A stretch of DNA of 64,000 bases from Candidatus Flexifilum affinis (GTDB lineage Bacteria; Chloroflexota; Anaerolineae; Aggregatilineales; Phototrophicaceae): the NCBI GenBank assembly GCA_016713325.1, contig JADJPJ010000002.1, positions 916,486-980,485 on the forward strand, written 5' to 3'. Position 1 is the first letter of the stretch. Each line of letters begins with the position of its first letter. A model generated the notes under the pieces. It saw nothing but the letters and a program-made list of their open reading frames with translations. It had not been told where the DNA came from and made no database searches. Positions 52,238 to 60,266 of this stretch are shown piece by piece. Made by a program: the position numbers and the translations under genes.

Positions 52238-54038
52238 ATGAGGCTGCCGTCAAATGCCGAACTCATAGCCTATAGCCAGGACGTCGCCTGGGACGATATT
52301 GAGCGCAAACATCGCCAATTCAATCGCGCGCTCGAATCGATGCGTGCTGAGAATACCCAGAGTGACCGTCTGCCAGTCGACCGCTTTTCCGAAGCAGTCG
52401 GGAACCCGGTAGAGGCGCTGTATGGCGCTGATGATCCAAACCTGGGCAACGTTCTGACCACCACCGTCAACGGGCGGCCTATCATGCTGGCCGGCGCGGT
52501 CAGCAATCGTTACCGGGCGGGCTACGACTTCCTGCACAGTCTGGTGCCCTATAACCTCAACCCGAGCGTCAACCACACCAATATCGCCGCTACCGAAGAT
52601 TCCAACACTCGCCTGCGTGTGCTGGGCGCCGAAATCGAGCTGGGATTGGTGCACCCCGATGGCCGCTCCCCTTCCGAGGCGGAAGTGAAGGGCTTCATGC
52701 AGGCGTACTACAACCATGCTCTGCGTATCGGTGTACCCGTATCTGGATCGCGAAGCCTGCTCATATCAGGTGGAGGCACACGTCGCGCCCAGCGTTGGCT
52801 ATCACAAAACGCGGATGGCCCTGAACGGCATGATGTCGGCCCTGATGGCGTCCAGCCGCGACACCGAGCTGCGCACGCTGGTCTTCTCATCCTACCCGAC
52901 TGAGTCCGACTTCAAGATGACCGACCATGCGAAGGTGGATACCGCGGTCGATCTCATGCTGGAGGTCAACGGCCTTTTCCCTGAATATGCGCTTAAGCTG
53001 GCCGAGATTCAGGCGCGCTATCATGTCGACCCGACGCACTCGCACTATGTCAACATGTTCCGCAATCAGGGCTGCCATATCCACATCGATGTTGCCGGCC
53101 GGTCCGAAGCTCTTGGACTGCTGACCTTCTACACCGTTTTGAAGAGCGCCTCAGCGGTGGCCAACGCCGCGTTCCTGAAGGGCTGCCCCTTCATCAACGG
53201 CACATGCGACCCGGATCTGCTGTGCACGCGCGAGTTCGTGCGCGGCGCCACGGTCACCGGGCGTTATCTGGATCTGCCGCTCAGCCCGCATCTGATGGCT
53301 GGTGGTCTGGAGAATTTCGGTGAACTGCTGCGGCTGGAACGTGCCAATTCAACTGGCCGCGCAAATATGTATAATGATGAACTGAATGAGAAAATTTCCG
53401 TCATGCACAACCCGATCGGCCGACTCCGCCCGGACCTGAGCACATCCAAGCGGGTTTGCACGGTGGAATCGACCGGGATGCCGACTAACATCAGCCCCTC
53501 GCGCACTGCGGCTGTACTGACCGATTTCGAGTTCAGCCATGTCGCCATCGAACTGTACTTCCGCAAGTATGGCTGCGACCTGGAGCCGATGCACGATGAT
53601 CCGGTCATGTGGGATCTTTTCGGACCCATGAGCCTCGAATCATTCAAGGGCCTGCAGGACCGGTCGGATCTGGTTGGAACCGACCTAGTACTGAGGCTGA
53701 ACAGCGGCCGCGAGATGTCGATGGCGGAGTTTTATGAAATGAAGCGCCGCTATTTGCATAAGGCGCTGGACGAAATTGACGAGATCATGCCTCGGGATAT
53801 CGACGAGGTGTATTCAAGTTTTATTCGCATGCTCGAACCGCCGAGCGGCCATACGGCGCAGACCGTCGAACAATTCATCGAGGATCCAAAGCTGCGGAGC
53901 ACCGGGAATTGGGGACAGATTCAGAAGAACGCTTATGTGGAGGCGGGTGGGGCAGTCGGAGAGCACTGCCCAGATGCCGTCCTTCAGGTGGTAAATCGGG
54001 TTCACGACTCGCTGATTGCGCGTTACCTGGGTAACTAG
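52238..54038 (+). CDS. GCS2-like carboxylate-amine/glutamate-cysteine ligase, interrupted by a one-base frameshift
   Basis: The N-terminal part (52238 to about 52730) contains GAEIELGLVHPDGRS, the rest (about 52730-54038) is in the +1 frame and has YPYLDREACSYQVEAHVAPS, the metal-binding GCHIHIDV, NAAFLKGCPFINGT and CTVESTGMPTNISPSRT. These follow the order seen in GCS2-type ligases, which join glutamate or another carboxylate to an amine with ATP. The whole span is 1801 bases; deleting one base near 52728-52733 (GG) restores a 599-residue protein. Family assignment rests on few motifs. AGGGGG precedes the ATG at 52238. Confidence 0.62.
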
Positions 54039-54135
54039 CCGACGTCAAGTAACACGTCGTTCCCGACAGCAGCATACGTTTTTTGCAGATCGACGCAATG
54101 CCGAAATGTAGTCTGCAATACTCAGATCGATCATG

Positions 54136-54144
54136 TGCTATAAT
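54136..54144 (+). promoter_or_regulatory. Extended -10 promoter for RNase J
   Basis: TGCTATAAT, a TG-n extended -10 element, lies 116 bases upstream of the RNase J ATG. No convincing -35 box is present, which fits extended -10 promoters. A 110-base leader would result. Confidence 0.6.
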
Positions 54145-54260
54145 GTCGCCAAAGACCCTAGACTATTTGGCGAATGTACTGTTTTTGGAGACCCGTCTTA
54201 ATGGATTCAAGTGCAAGAAAGGACACATAGGGCGCGCTTTGCGTACCCTCTCATCAATCT

Positions 54261-55922
54261 ATGGCAAAAAAACCAAGACTTCGGATTATCCCAATAGGAG
54301 GCTGTGGCGAAATCGGAAAGAACATGACGGTGATCGAGATGGGAAGTGATGCGATCATCGTCGATACCGGAATTATGTTTCCCGCCAACGATATGCTTGG
54401 CGTCGATTACATCATCCCCGACTTTCGCTATCTGCTTGACCGCGCTGATCTCACCATCCACGGTATCCTATATACGCATGGCCACGAAGACCACACAGGC
54501 GCTGTTGCCCACGTGGTGGAGGCCTTGCCCAAAATCCCCCTGTACGCATCGCCGATGACGGCTGCGCTCCTCGAAGTAAAGCTCCGCGATGCGCGCGTCC
54601 TCAACAATACGCAAATCAATGTGTTCAACCCCGGCGACGCGTTTGACGTCGGCCCGTTCCGGATTGAGAGTTTTCACGTCACACACAGCATCCCGGAGTG
54701 CGCCGGCTTCGGCATCAACACGCCGCACGGGCTGATCGTACACACCGGCGATTACAAGTTCGACAACACGCCGATCGACGGCCGCCGTTCCGACTATGCC
54801 AAGCTGGCGGAGTTTTCCCAGCGCGGGGTTCTGCTCATGCTCGGCGACAGCACCAATGCGGAGCGTCCGGGTTGGACGCAGTCGGAGCAGATGGTCAATA
54901 ACGCCTTCGACAACATTTTTCGGCAGGCGACCGGACGTATCATCGTCGCGACGTTCGCATCGCATATTTCCCGCGTGCAGCAGGTCGCCCATCTGGCCAA
55001 GCGTCATGGTCGCAAGCTGTCGATCGCCGGACACAGCATGACGGAGTACGTCAAGACGGCGCGCCGTCTGGGTATCCTGGACATCGACGACAGCATGCTG
55101 GTGGAACTGAATCGCATCTCGGGTGTCCCGCCGCACCAATTGGTGATCATGGCGACCGGATCGCAGGGCGAGCCGTCGGCCGTGCTGGGTCGGTTGGCCG
55201 CCGGCCAGCATCGCAGCCTGGATGTCACGCCTGGCGATACGATCGTCGTGTCGGCTCATACCATCCCTGGCAACGAAGAGACCGTCAGCCGGACTATCAA
55301 CAGGCTCTTCCAGCGCGGCGCCAACGTGATCTACGATCCGATTGCACCGGTGCACGTCTCCGGACACGCCTGCCAGGAAGAGATGAAGCTGATGATGAGC
55401 CTGACGAACCCGAAGTTCTTCGTGCCTGTACATGGCGAACTGCGTCACTTGAAGGCCAACGCACGGCTGGCGATGCAGATGGGAATCCCCGAGCAGAATA
55501 TCGCCGTAGTCGAAAACGGCATGGTGATCGAGGTCGACAAGCAGAGCATCCGCATTGGCGAGCGCATCCCTGGCGGCTATGTCTTCGTGGACGGCAGCGG
55601 CGTCGGAGATATCGGCAAAGCGGTCATTCGTGACCGGGAGATCCTGGCGCGCGACGGCTTCATCATGGTGGTCGCCAATATCGAGGCGAACAGCGGCAAG
55701 CTGATTGGCGACCCGGAGATCATCTCGCGCGGGTTCGTCTACCTCAAGGACTCGGAACGGCTGATGGGCAGCATCAAGCAGACTATCAACGATGTGCTGA
55801 ACAACACGCGGGCGTCACGGAATGGCAAACGGCGAGAACAGCTTCAGGAATCACTCAGCCGGATGCTGTACAACGAGACGAAGCGCCGGCCGATGGTCTT
55901 CGGGATCATCAACGAGCACTGA
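54261..55922 (+). CDS. rnj: Ribonuclease J
   Basis: 553 residues, metallo-beta-lactamase/beta-CASP RNase. The zinc motif YTHGHEDHTGAV (H-x-H-x-D-H) is followed by HVTHSIPEC, GDSTNAERPGWT, the beta-CASP region and HVSGHACQEEM; the C-terminal domain IKQTINDVLNNTRASRNG completes the usual architecture. It is a 5'-3' exonuclease and endonuclease in mRNA decay and rRNA maturation. There is no strong Shine-Dalgarno before the ATG (CTCATCAATCT), which may limit its translation or allow autoregulation. Confidence 0.96.
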   Translation: MAKKPRLRIIPIGGCGEIGKNMTVIEMGSDAIIVDTGIMFPANDMLGVDYIIPDFRYLLDRADLTIHGILYTHGHEDHTGAVAHVVEALPKIPLYASPMTAALLEVKLRDARVLNNTQINVFNPGDAFDVGPFRIESFHVTHSIPECAGFGINTPHGLIVHTGDYKFDNTPIDGRRSDYAKLAEFSQRGVLLMLGDSTNAERPGWTQSEQMVNNAFDNIFRQATGRIIVATFASHISRVQQVAHLAKRHGRKLSIAGHSMTEYVKTARRLGILDIDDSMLVELNRISGVPPHQLVIMATGSQGEPSAVLGRLAAGQHRSLDVTPGDTIVVSAHTIPGNEETVSRTINRLFQRGANVIYDPIAPVHVSGHACQEEMKLMMSLTNPKFFVPVHGELRHLKANARLAMQMGIPEQNIAVVENGMVIEVDKQSIRIGERIPGGYVFVDGSGVGDIGKAVIRDREILARDGFIMVVANIEANSGKLIGDPEIISRGFVYLKDSERLMGSIKQTINDVLNNTRASRNGKRREQLQESLSRMLYNETKRRPMVFGIINEH

Positions 55923-56036
55923 GAAGCCGCGGGCATGAGTCGAGCGGGATGAGCCGGGTCAATCGTCGAAAGCCATGCCTGACCGGCTATGGTGGACGCC
56001 GACGCGTTCATCGCTGAGTATCAAAGCGCAGAAGCA

Positions 56037-56074
56037 GGCACCCTTATCGGGAGATAATGGGTGTCTGTTTTTTT
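56037..56074 (+). terminator. Rho-independent terminator of RNase J
   Basis: A stem of about 12 bp with one bulged T (56037-56048 with 56053-56065) and GGGA loop ends in TGT and seven T residues. Confidence 0.82.
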
Positions 56075-56087
56075 GTGTAACGACCGA

Positions 56088-56109
56088 ACTTTGTAGTAGT
56101 TAACAAAGT
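56088..56109 (+). promoter_or_regulatory. Possible operator (inverted repeat) at the importer promoter
   Basis: ACTTTGT and ACAAAGT, perfect 7-base inverted arms with an 8-base spacer, overlap a candidate promoter TTGTAG (56091-56096) with TAATAA (56113-56118), 16-base spacing. Such symmetric sites upstream of sugar importers often bind LacI-type regulators; no regulator gene is in the window. Confidence 0.5.
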
Positions 56110-56289
56110 GTTTAATAAGCCACTTGACCCTGATCCGGGGGGCCGCTTCAGACTACCATAGGACTCAACATCGTCATCCTCTTCGCTGACTGCATCGCTA
56201 TCTGCGAAGTCCTGTCGCTTTCTCCCTTTTCGGGCGATACGCGCGACAGAGACAGACAGAGTGAGCCATTTACACGAAGGAGTATTGAC

Positions 56290-57594
56290 GTGAAGAAAGT
56301 CCTTTTGTCCCTGCTGCTGTGTTTCCTCGCCCTGACATCATTCACTGCTGTTTCTGCCCAGGACGACTGCGTGATTTCGTTCCTCACCGTCTGGAGCGGC
56401 GAAGATGAACTCCCGAACTGGGAAAACATGGTCCGACCCTTCACAGAAGAGACGGGCTGCCGCATCGAGGTGGAAAGCACGCGCGATATCGTGCCGGTGT
56501 TGACCACGCGGGTCGAAGCGGGCAATCCGCCGGATGTCGCCGGTGTGCCGAGCTTTGGCGCGATCCGCACCTTCCTGGAGGAGGGTGACGTCCAACCGCT
56601 TGACTTCCTGGATATGGACCAGATGCAGTCCCAGTTCGGAGAGGTGTGGACAGAACTGGGCACCTTCAACGATACGCTGTACGGCATTTTCCCTCGCGCG
56701 AATGTCAAGAGCCTGATCTGGTACAGCCCGCCCGCCTTCGAGGCCGCCGGCTATGAAGTGCCGGCGACGTGGGATGGGCTGCTCGACCTGTGCGAGCAAA
56801 TCGAGGATGATGGCGCGGCCTGCTTCTCGATTGGCCTGGAGAGCGGCGCGGCCAGTGGTTGGCCGGCCACCGACTGGATCGAGGACATCATGCTGCGCAC
56901 CAACAGCGTGGAAACCTACGACCAGTGGGTCAACCACGAGATTGAGTGGACGGGCGAAGAGATCACCGACGCCTGGGAGCGCTTCGGCGAAATTGTCGGC
57001 AACGAGAACTATGTCTACGGCGGCTCCGCCGCGGCATTGAGCACCAACTTTGGCGAGGCCCCCTGCGCGCTCTTCACCGAGCCGCCGGGAGCGTATCTGC
57101 ATCGCCAGGCCAGCTTCATTCAGTCCTTCATCATGGATTGCCCAGGTGGGGAAAACCTGGTTCCGGGTGAAGACTTCGACTTTTTCATGTTCCCGCCGAT
57201 TGAGGATGAGTTTGGGACGCCAGCGCTGGGCGCGGCCGACCTGTTTGTGGCCTTTAGCGATCGACCGGAAGTTCAGCAGCTCATGGAGTTCCTGACCAGC
57301 CCCGAGGCGATGATGGGATGGCTGGAAGGCGGCGGCAGCGGCATTGCGACCAACCGCGAATTCCCGCTCGATGCCTATCCGGATGCGCTGACCCGCCGTG
57401 CGGCCGAGGTGCTGCAGGAGGCGACGGCCTTCCGCTTTGACGCTTCGGACCAGATGCCAGGTGATGTCAATCAGGCATTCTGGACGGGGGCGCTGAATTT
57501 CGTGCAGAACCCGGATGATCAGGCAACTGTTCTGGAGAACATCGAATCGGTGGCTGACCAGGCCTACACCATGGACGAGGCCTCTGGCGGATAG
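56290..57594 (+). CDS. ABC transporter substrate-binding protein, carbohydrate type (SBP_bac_1)
   Basis: 434 residues, secreted. The signal peptide (KKVLLSLLLCFLALTSFTAV, cleavage after SAQ) is followed by TVWSGEDELPNWENMVRPFT and a class I sugar-binding fold; later segments WYSPPAFEAAGYEVPATWDG and WPATDWIEDIMLR are typical of AglE/UgpB-like binding proteins for glucosides. GTG at 56290, with AGGAG eight bases upstream. First gene of a three-gene importer operon with no ATPase. Confidence 0.88.
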   Translation: MKKVLLSLLLCFLALTSFTAVSAQDDCVISFLTVWSGEDELPNWENMVRPFTEETGCRIEVESTRDIVPVLTTRVEAGNPPDVAGVPSFGAIRTFLEEGDVQPLDFLDMDQMQSQFGEVWTELGTFNDTLYGIFPRANVKSLIWYSPPAFEAAGYEVPATWDGLLDLCEQIEDDGAACFSIGLESGAASGWPATDWIEDIMLRTNSVETYDQWVNHEIEWTGEEITDAWERFGEIVGNENYVYGGSAAALSTNFGEAPCALFTEPPGAYLHRQASFIQSFIMDCPGGENLVPGEDFDFFMFPPIEDEFGTPALGAADLFVAFSDRPEVQQLMEFLTSPEAMMGWLEGGGSGIATNREFPLDAYPDALTRRAAEVLQEATAFRFDASDQMPGDVNQAFWTGALNFVQNPDDQATVLENIESVADQAYTMDEASGG

Positions 57595-57638
57595 CTGACC
57601 GCAAGTCAGCGCTGGATCAGCCATTTGTTCGACCAACC

Positions 57639-57669
57639 AAGGGGACAGAGGCCGGGCTTCTGTCCCCTT
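57639..57669 (+). promoter_or_regulatory. Intercistronic hairpin after the binding-protein gene
   Basis: A 13-bp stem (57639-57651 with 57657-57669, one G-U pair) and CCGGG loop, without T run, lies between the binding protein and first permease. Same position as the hairpins at 1780 and 12145. Confidence 0.7.
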
Positions 57670-57689
57670 ATCTCTTGTGGAGGCACAAC

Positions 57690-59156
57690 GTGGATACCCG
57701 CGACTCAAAATGGAAGAACCTTTTTTTCACCGGTCCGGCGATATTTCTCCTGTTTGTGTTGATGGTTTACCCGACTCTGGACACGATCCGCCTGAGCTTC
57801 ATGGATCGGCTCGGGGATCGGTTCGTCGGCTTTGACAACTACGCCTATGCTCTGACCAGTCCGCGCATGCTGGAGGCGTTCCGCAACAATCTGCTCTGGC
57901 TGCTGATCTTTACCAGCGCCACCGTCGGCCTGGGGCTGCTGATTGCCACCCTCACCGATCGCGTCAAGTATGAGGCGCTGGCCAAGTCGGTCATCTTCCT
58001 GCCGATGGCCATTTCGTTTGTCGGCGCTGGCGTGATCTGGCGCTTTGTCTATGACCTGAATCCACCGGGCACGCCGCTTCAGCCCGGCGAGCAGATCGGC
58101 GTGCTCAATGCCATCGTGACCGAGGCAAGAAGCGATCAGGATTTGAACGATGCCATCGGCGCCTTCGCCGCCAGGGGTGTGCCCATCGATGAGGCCGCGG
58201 TGGCCGACACCATCATCCAGGCCGAGTCGGAGGCGCTGGAAGAGGCGGTCGCCGAGGAGACGCTGACGCGGGAACGGGCCGACCGTCTGTTGGAGCTGCT
58301 GCCCGATCGGGCGCGGGGTTACCTGAACGGCGAGATCCCTGCGATCCGCGAACCCTGGCAGACCGTGGGCCTCTGGTCACGGTTAGCCGTTGGGGCCATC
58401 AACGACCGTCTGGCAACGCTGGGCGACCAACGCAGTGAGGTGATCTGCGCCGTCGCGCCTTACGAATGTGAGGACGCGATCGTCGATGCAGAAGAAGACG
58501 CACTCGACGCCGCTGTGGAGGCTGAGCGCATTACCGCCGATGAGGCGGATGCGCTGATCGACACGCTGCCGGAGGCAGCAGCAGCGTTCGTCGCTCAGGG
58601 TACGCTGCCGACTGCCGGCTACCTGGTCACCGATCAGTGGGCGGCGCTGACGGCCGAGGTCGACACCGTTAGCGTCCGGGGGCTGAATCTGGCGCTCGAC
58701 ACCGGAGCACAGCCCATCGACTGGATTCGCGAACCGGCAATCAACAACATTGCCCTGATCATCGTCGGCGTGTGGATCTGGACTGGATTCTGCACCGTCG
58801 TCCTCTCTGCCTCGCTCAAGAACATCCCGGCGGAACTGTTTGAAGCGGCCAGGGTCGATGGCGCCAACGAATTCCAGATCTTCTTTCGGATCACCATCCC
58901 GCAGTTGATGCCGACCCTGACCGTCGTAACGACAACGATGCTGATCACCGTGCTCAAGGTTTTCGATATCGTCTACGTGATGACCGCCGGCAATTTCGGC
59001 ACGGAGGTGATCGCCAACCGCATGTACTTCGAGATGTACGGCGGCAACCGCGAGTTCGGCCATGCAAGCGCCATCGCAGTCATCCTGATGCTGGCGATCG
59101 TGCCGGTCATGATCTTCAACATCGTCCAGTTCAGAAAACAGGAGGCGAGTCGATGA
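57690..59156 (+). CDS. ABC sugar permease, MalF type, with a large duplicated insert
   Basis: 488 residues, against about 300 for ordinary permeases of this class. Membrane parts are residues 10-125 and 350-488; the EAA loop EAARVDGANEFQIFFRITIP is intact. Residues about 144-330 form an insert in the extracytoplasmic loop after the third segment, the place of the P2 loop of E. coli MalF. The insert holds two similar helical units (about 178-219 and 268-309), each ending in A-D-x-L-[LI]-x-x-L-P-x-x-A and G-x-[IL]-P. Start is GTG 57690 (GGAGG 7 bases upstream). Confidence 0.87.
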   Translation: MDTRDSKWKNLFFTGPAIFLLFVLMVYPTLDTIRLSFMDRLGDRFVGFDNYAYALTSPRMLEAFRNNLLWLLIFTSATVGLGLLIATLTDRVKYEALAKSVIFLPMAISFVGAGVIWRFVYDLNPPGTPLQPGEQIGVLNAIVTEARSDQDLNDAIGAFAARGVPIDEAAVADTIIQAESEALEEAVAEETLTRERADRLLELLPDRARGYLNGEIPAIREPWQTVGLWSRLAVGAINDRLATLGDQRSEVICAVAPYECEDAIVDAEEDALDAAVEAERITADEADALIDTLPEAAAAFVAQGTLPTAGYLVTDQWAALTAEVDTVSVRGLNLALDTGAQPIDWIREPAINNIALIIVGVWIWTGFCTVVLSASLKNIPAELFEAARVDGANEFQIFFRITIPQLMPTLTVVTTTMLITVLKVFDIVYVMTAGNFGTEVIANRMYFEMYGGNREFGHASAIAVILMLAIVPVMIFNIVQFRKQEASR

Positions 59157-60085
59157 CGGCACTGACACGCACGCAAGATGCTGAAGTCTTGGTCGAACGG
59201 CGACGCTCTCGGATGGTGAACTGGCGGCGGCAGCTCAGCCGTGTTCCGCTGCACGCCGCCGTAATCCTGCTGATTCTGATCTGGATTCTGCCAACTTTCG
59301 GCCTGCTGATCAGCTCGTTTCGCCCCGAGCGCGACATTGCCTCGACTGGCTGGTGGACGGTCTTCGAGACCCCGCTCGATTTCACCCAGTGGACGCTCGA
59401 CAACTACGACGCGGTCATCAACAACCCGAACTACGATATGGCGCGCGCCTTCCGCAACAGCCTGATCATCGCCATTCCGGCCACGCTCTTGCCGCTGATG
59501 TTCGCGGCCTCGGCAGCCTATGCCTTCTCCTGGATGAGCTTCCCCGGCCGGCAGGTGCTGTTCATCCTACTGGTGGGAATGCTGGTGGTGCCGCTGCAAA
59601 TGACCTTCATCCCGGTGCTCAGACTCTTCAACACCCTGGGGATCACCGACAACCCCAATTTCCCCTACCTGAGCATCTGGATCGCGCACACCGGTTATGG
59701 GCTGCCCTACGCCATCTTCCTGCTGCGCAATTTCATGGGGTCGCTGCCGCGGGAGGTGTTCGAGTCGGCGTTTCTGGATGGCTGCTCACACTTCACTGCA
59801 TTCCTGCGCCTGGCGCTGCCGCTCTCGGTGCCGGCCATCGCCTCCCTGGTCATCTTCCAGTTCCTCTGGGTCTGGAACGATCTGCTGGTGGCGCTGATCT
59901 ACGTCGGCGGGGGGCAGAACGCGCCGCTGACCTATGCGCTGAGCGGACTGGTCAATTCGCTGGGGCAGGACTGGCACCTGCTGACGGCGGCGGCCTTCGT
60001 CTCGATGGCGCTGCCGCTGGTGGTTTTCTTCGCCTTGCAGCGCTATTTCGTGCGCGGCATCCTGGCCGGGTCGGTGAAGGGGTAG
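59153..60085 (+). CDS. ABC sugar permease, MalG type
   Basis: 310 residues, about six membrane segments. The first (LHAAVILLILIWILPTFGLL) is typical of MalG-type proteins, SLPREVFESAFLDGCSHFTA is the EAA-type contact for the ATPase, and FQFLWVWNDLLVALIYVG is the conserved C-terminal core. It starts at an ATGA overlap with the MalF-type gene. No ATPase follows; many such importers in Gram-positive-like bacteria use a shared MsmX-type ATPase encoded elsewhere. Confidence 0.9.
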   Translation: MTALTRTQDAEVLVERRRSRMVNWRRQLSRVPLHAAVILLILIWILPTFGLLISSFRPERDIASTGWWTVFETPLDFTQWTLDNYDAVINNPNYDMARAFRNSLIIAIPATLLPLMFAASAAYAFSWMSFPGRQVLFILLVGMLVVPLQMTFIPVLRLFNTLGITDNPNFPYLSIWIAHTGYGLPYAIFLLRNFMGSLPREVFESAFLDGCSHFTAFLRLALPLSVPAIASLVIFQFLWVWNDLLVALIYVGGGQNAPLTYALSGLVNSLGQDWHLLTAAAFVSMALPLVVFFALQRYFVRGILAGSVKG

Positions 60086-60102
60086 ACAGGAGGCGACGCT
60101 CA

Positions 60103-60159
60103 ATGAACAGGAGAGTGCTGCGCGTGCAGGCCGGGGAGGGCGGCAAGTGCAAGCGCTGA
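60103..60159 (+). CDS. Possible 18-residue peptide after the importer operon
   Basis: ATG at 60103 is preceded by a perfect AGGAGG at nine bases and opens an 18-codon frame with a basic product (MNRRVLRVQAGEGGKCKR). It could be a remnant of a lost fourth gene or a chance frame. Coding value is unproven. Confidence 0.25.
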   Translation: MNRRVLRVQAGEGGKCKR

Positions 60160-60184
60160 CCCAGGGGGTATCGCAAGGGGACTC

Positions 60185-60217
60185 GGGCGGACAGGCAAAG
60201 TTCGTTTGCGTCCGCCC
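60185..60217. terminator. Hairpin between the importer and transglutaminase genes
   Basis: Outer stem GGGCGGAC/GTCCGCCC (60185-60192 with 60210-60217) plus inner GCAAA/TTTGC. It serves the two convergent units; a T run is absent. Confidence 0.55.
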
Positions 60218-60266
60218 CTGCAAATCACGTGTCGCCATGGAAACACCGATGTGCCCAAACATGCTC

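Larger units (their letters stand above)
55923..56289. other. Intergenic region between RNase J and the carbohydrate importer
   Basis: 367 bases without a gene. It holds the RNase J terminator (56037-56074), an inverted repeat overlapping a candidate promoter (56088-56118), and a 170-base leader before the importer. The frames in the leader are short and without similarity to known proteins. Confidence 0.7.

Noticed and set aside
53264..53647. Minus-strand frame in the GCS2-like gene
   Set aside because: Shadow of the conserved ligase region; no independent evidence.
54083..54349. 88-codon frame overlapping the RNase J start as a leader peptide
   Set aside because: It overlaps the RNase J N-terminus in another frame, lacks a ribosome site, and starts upstream of the best promoter.
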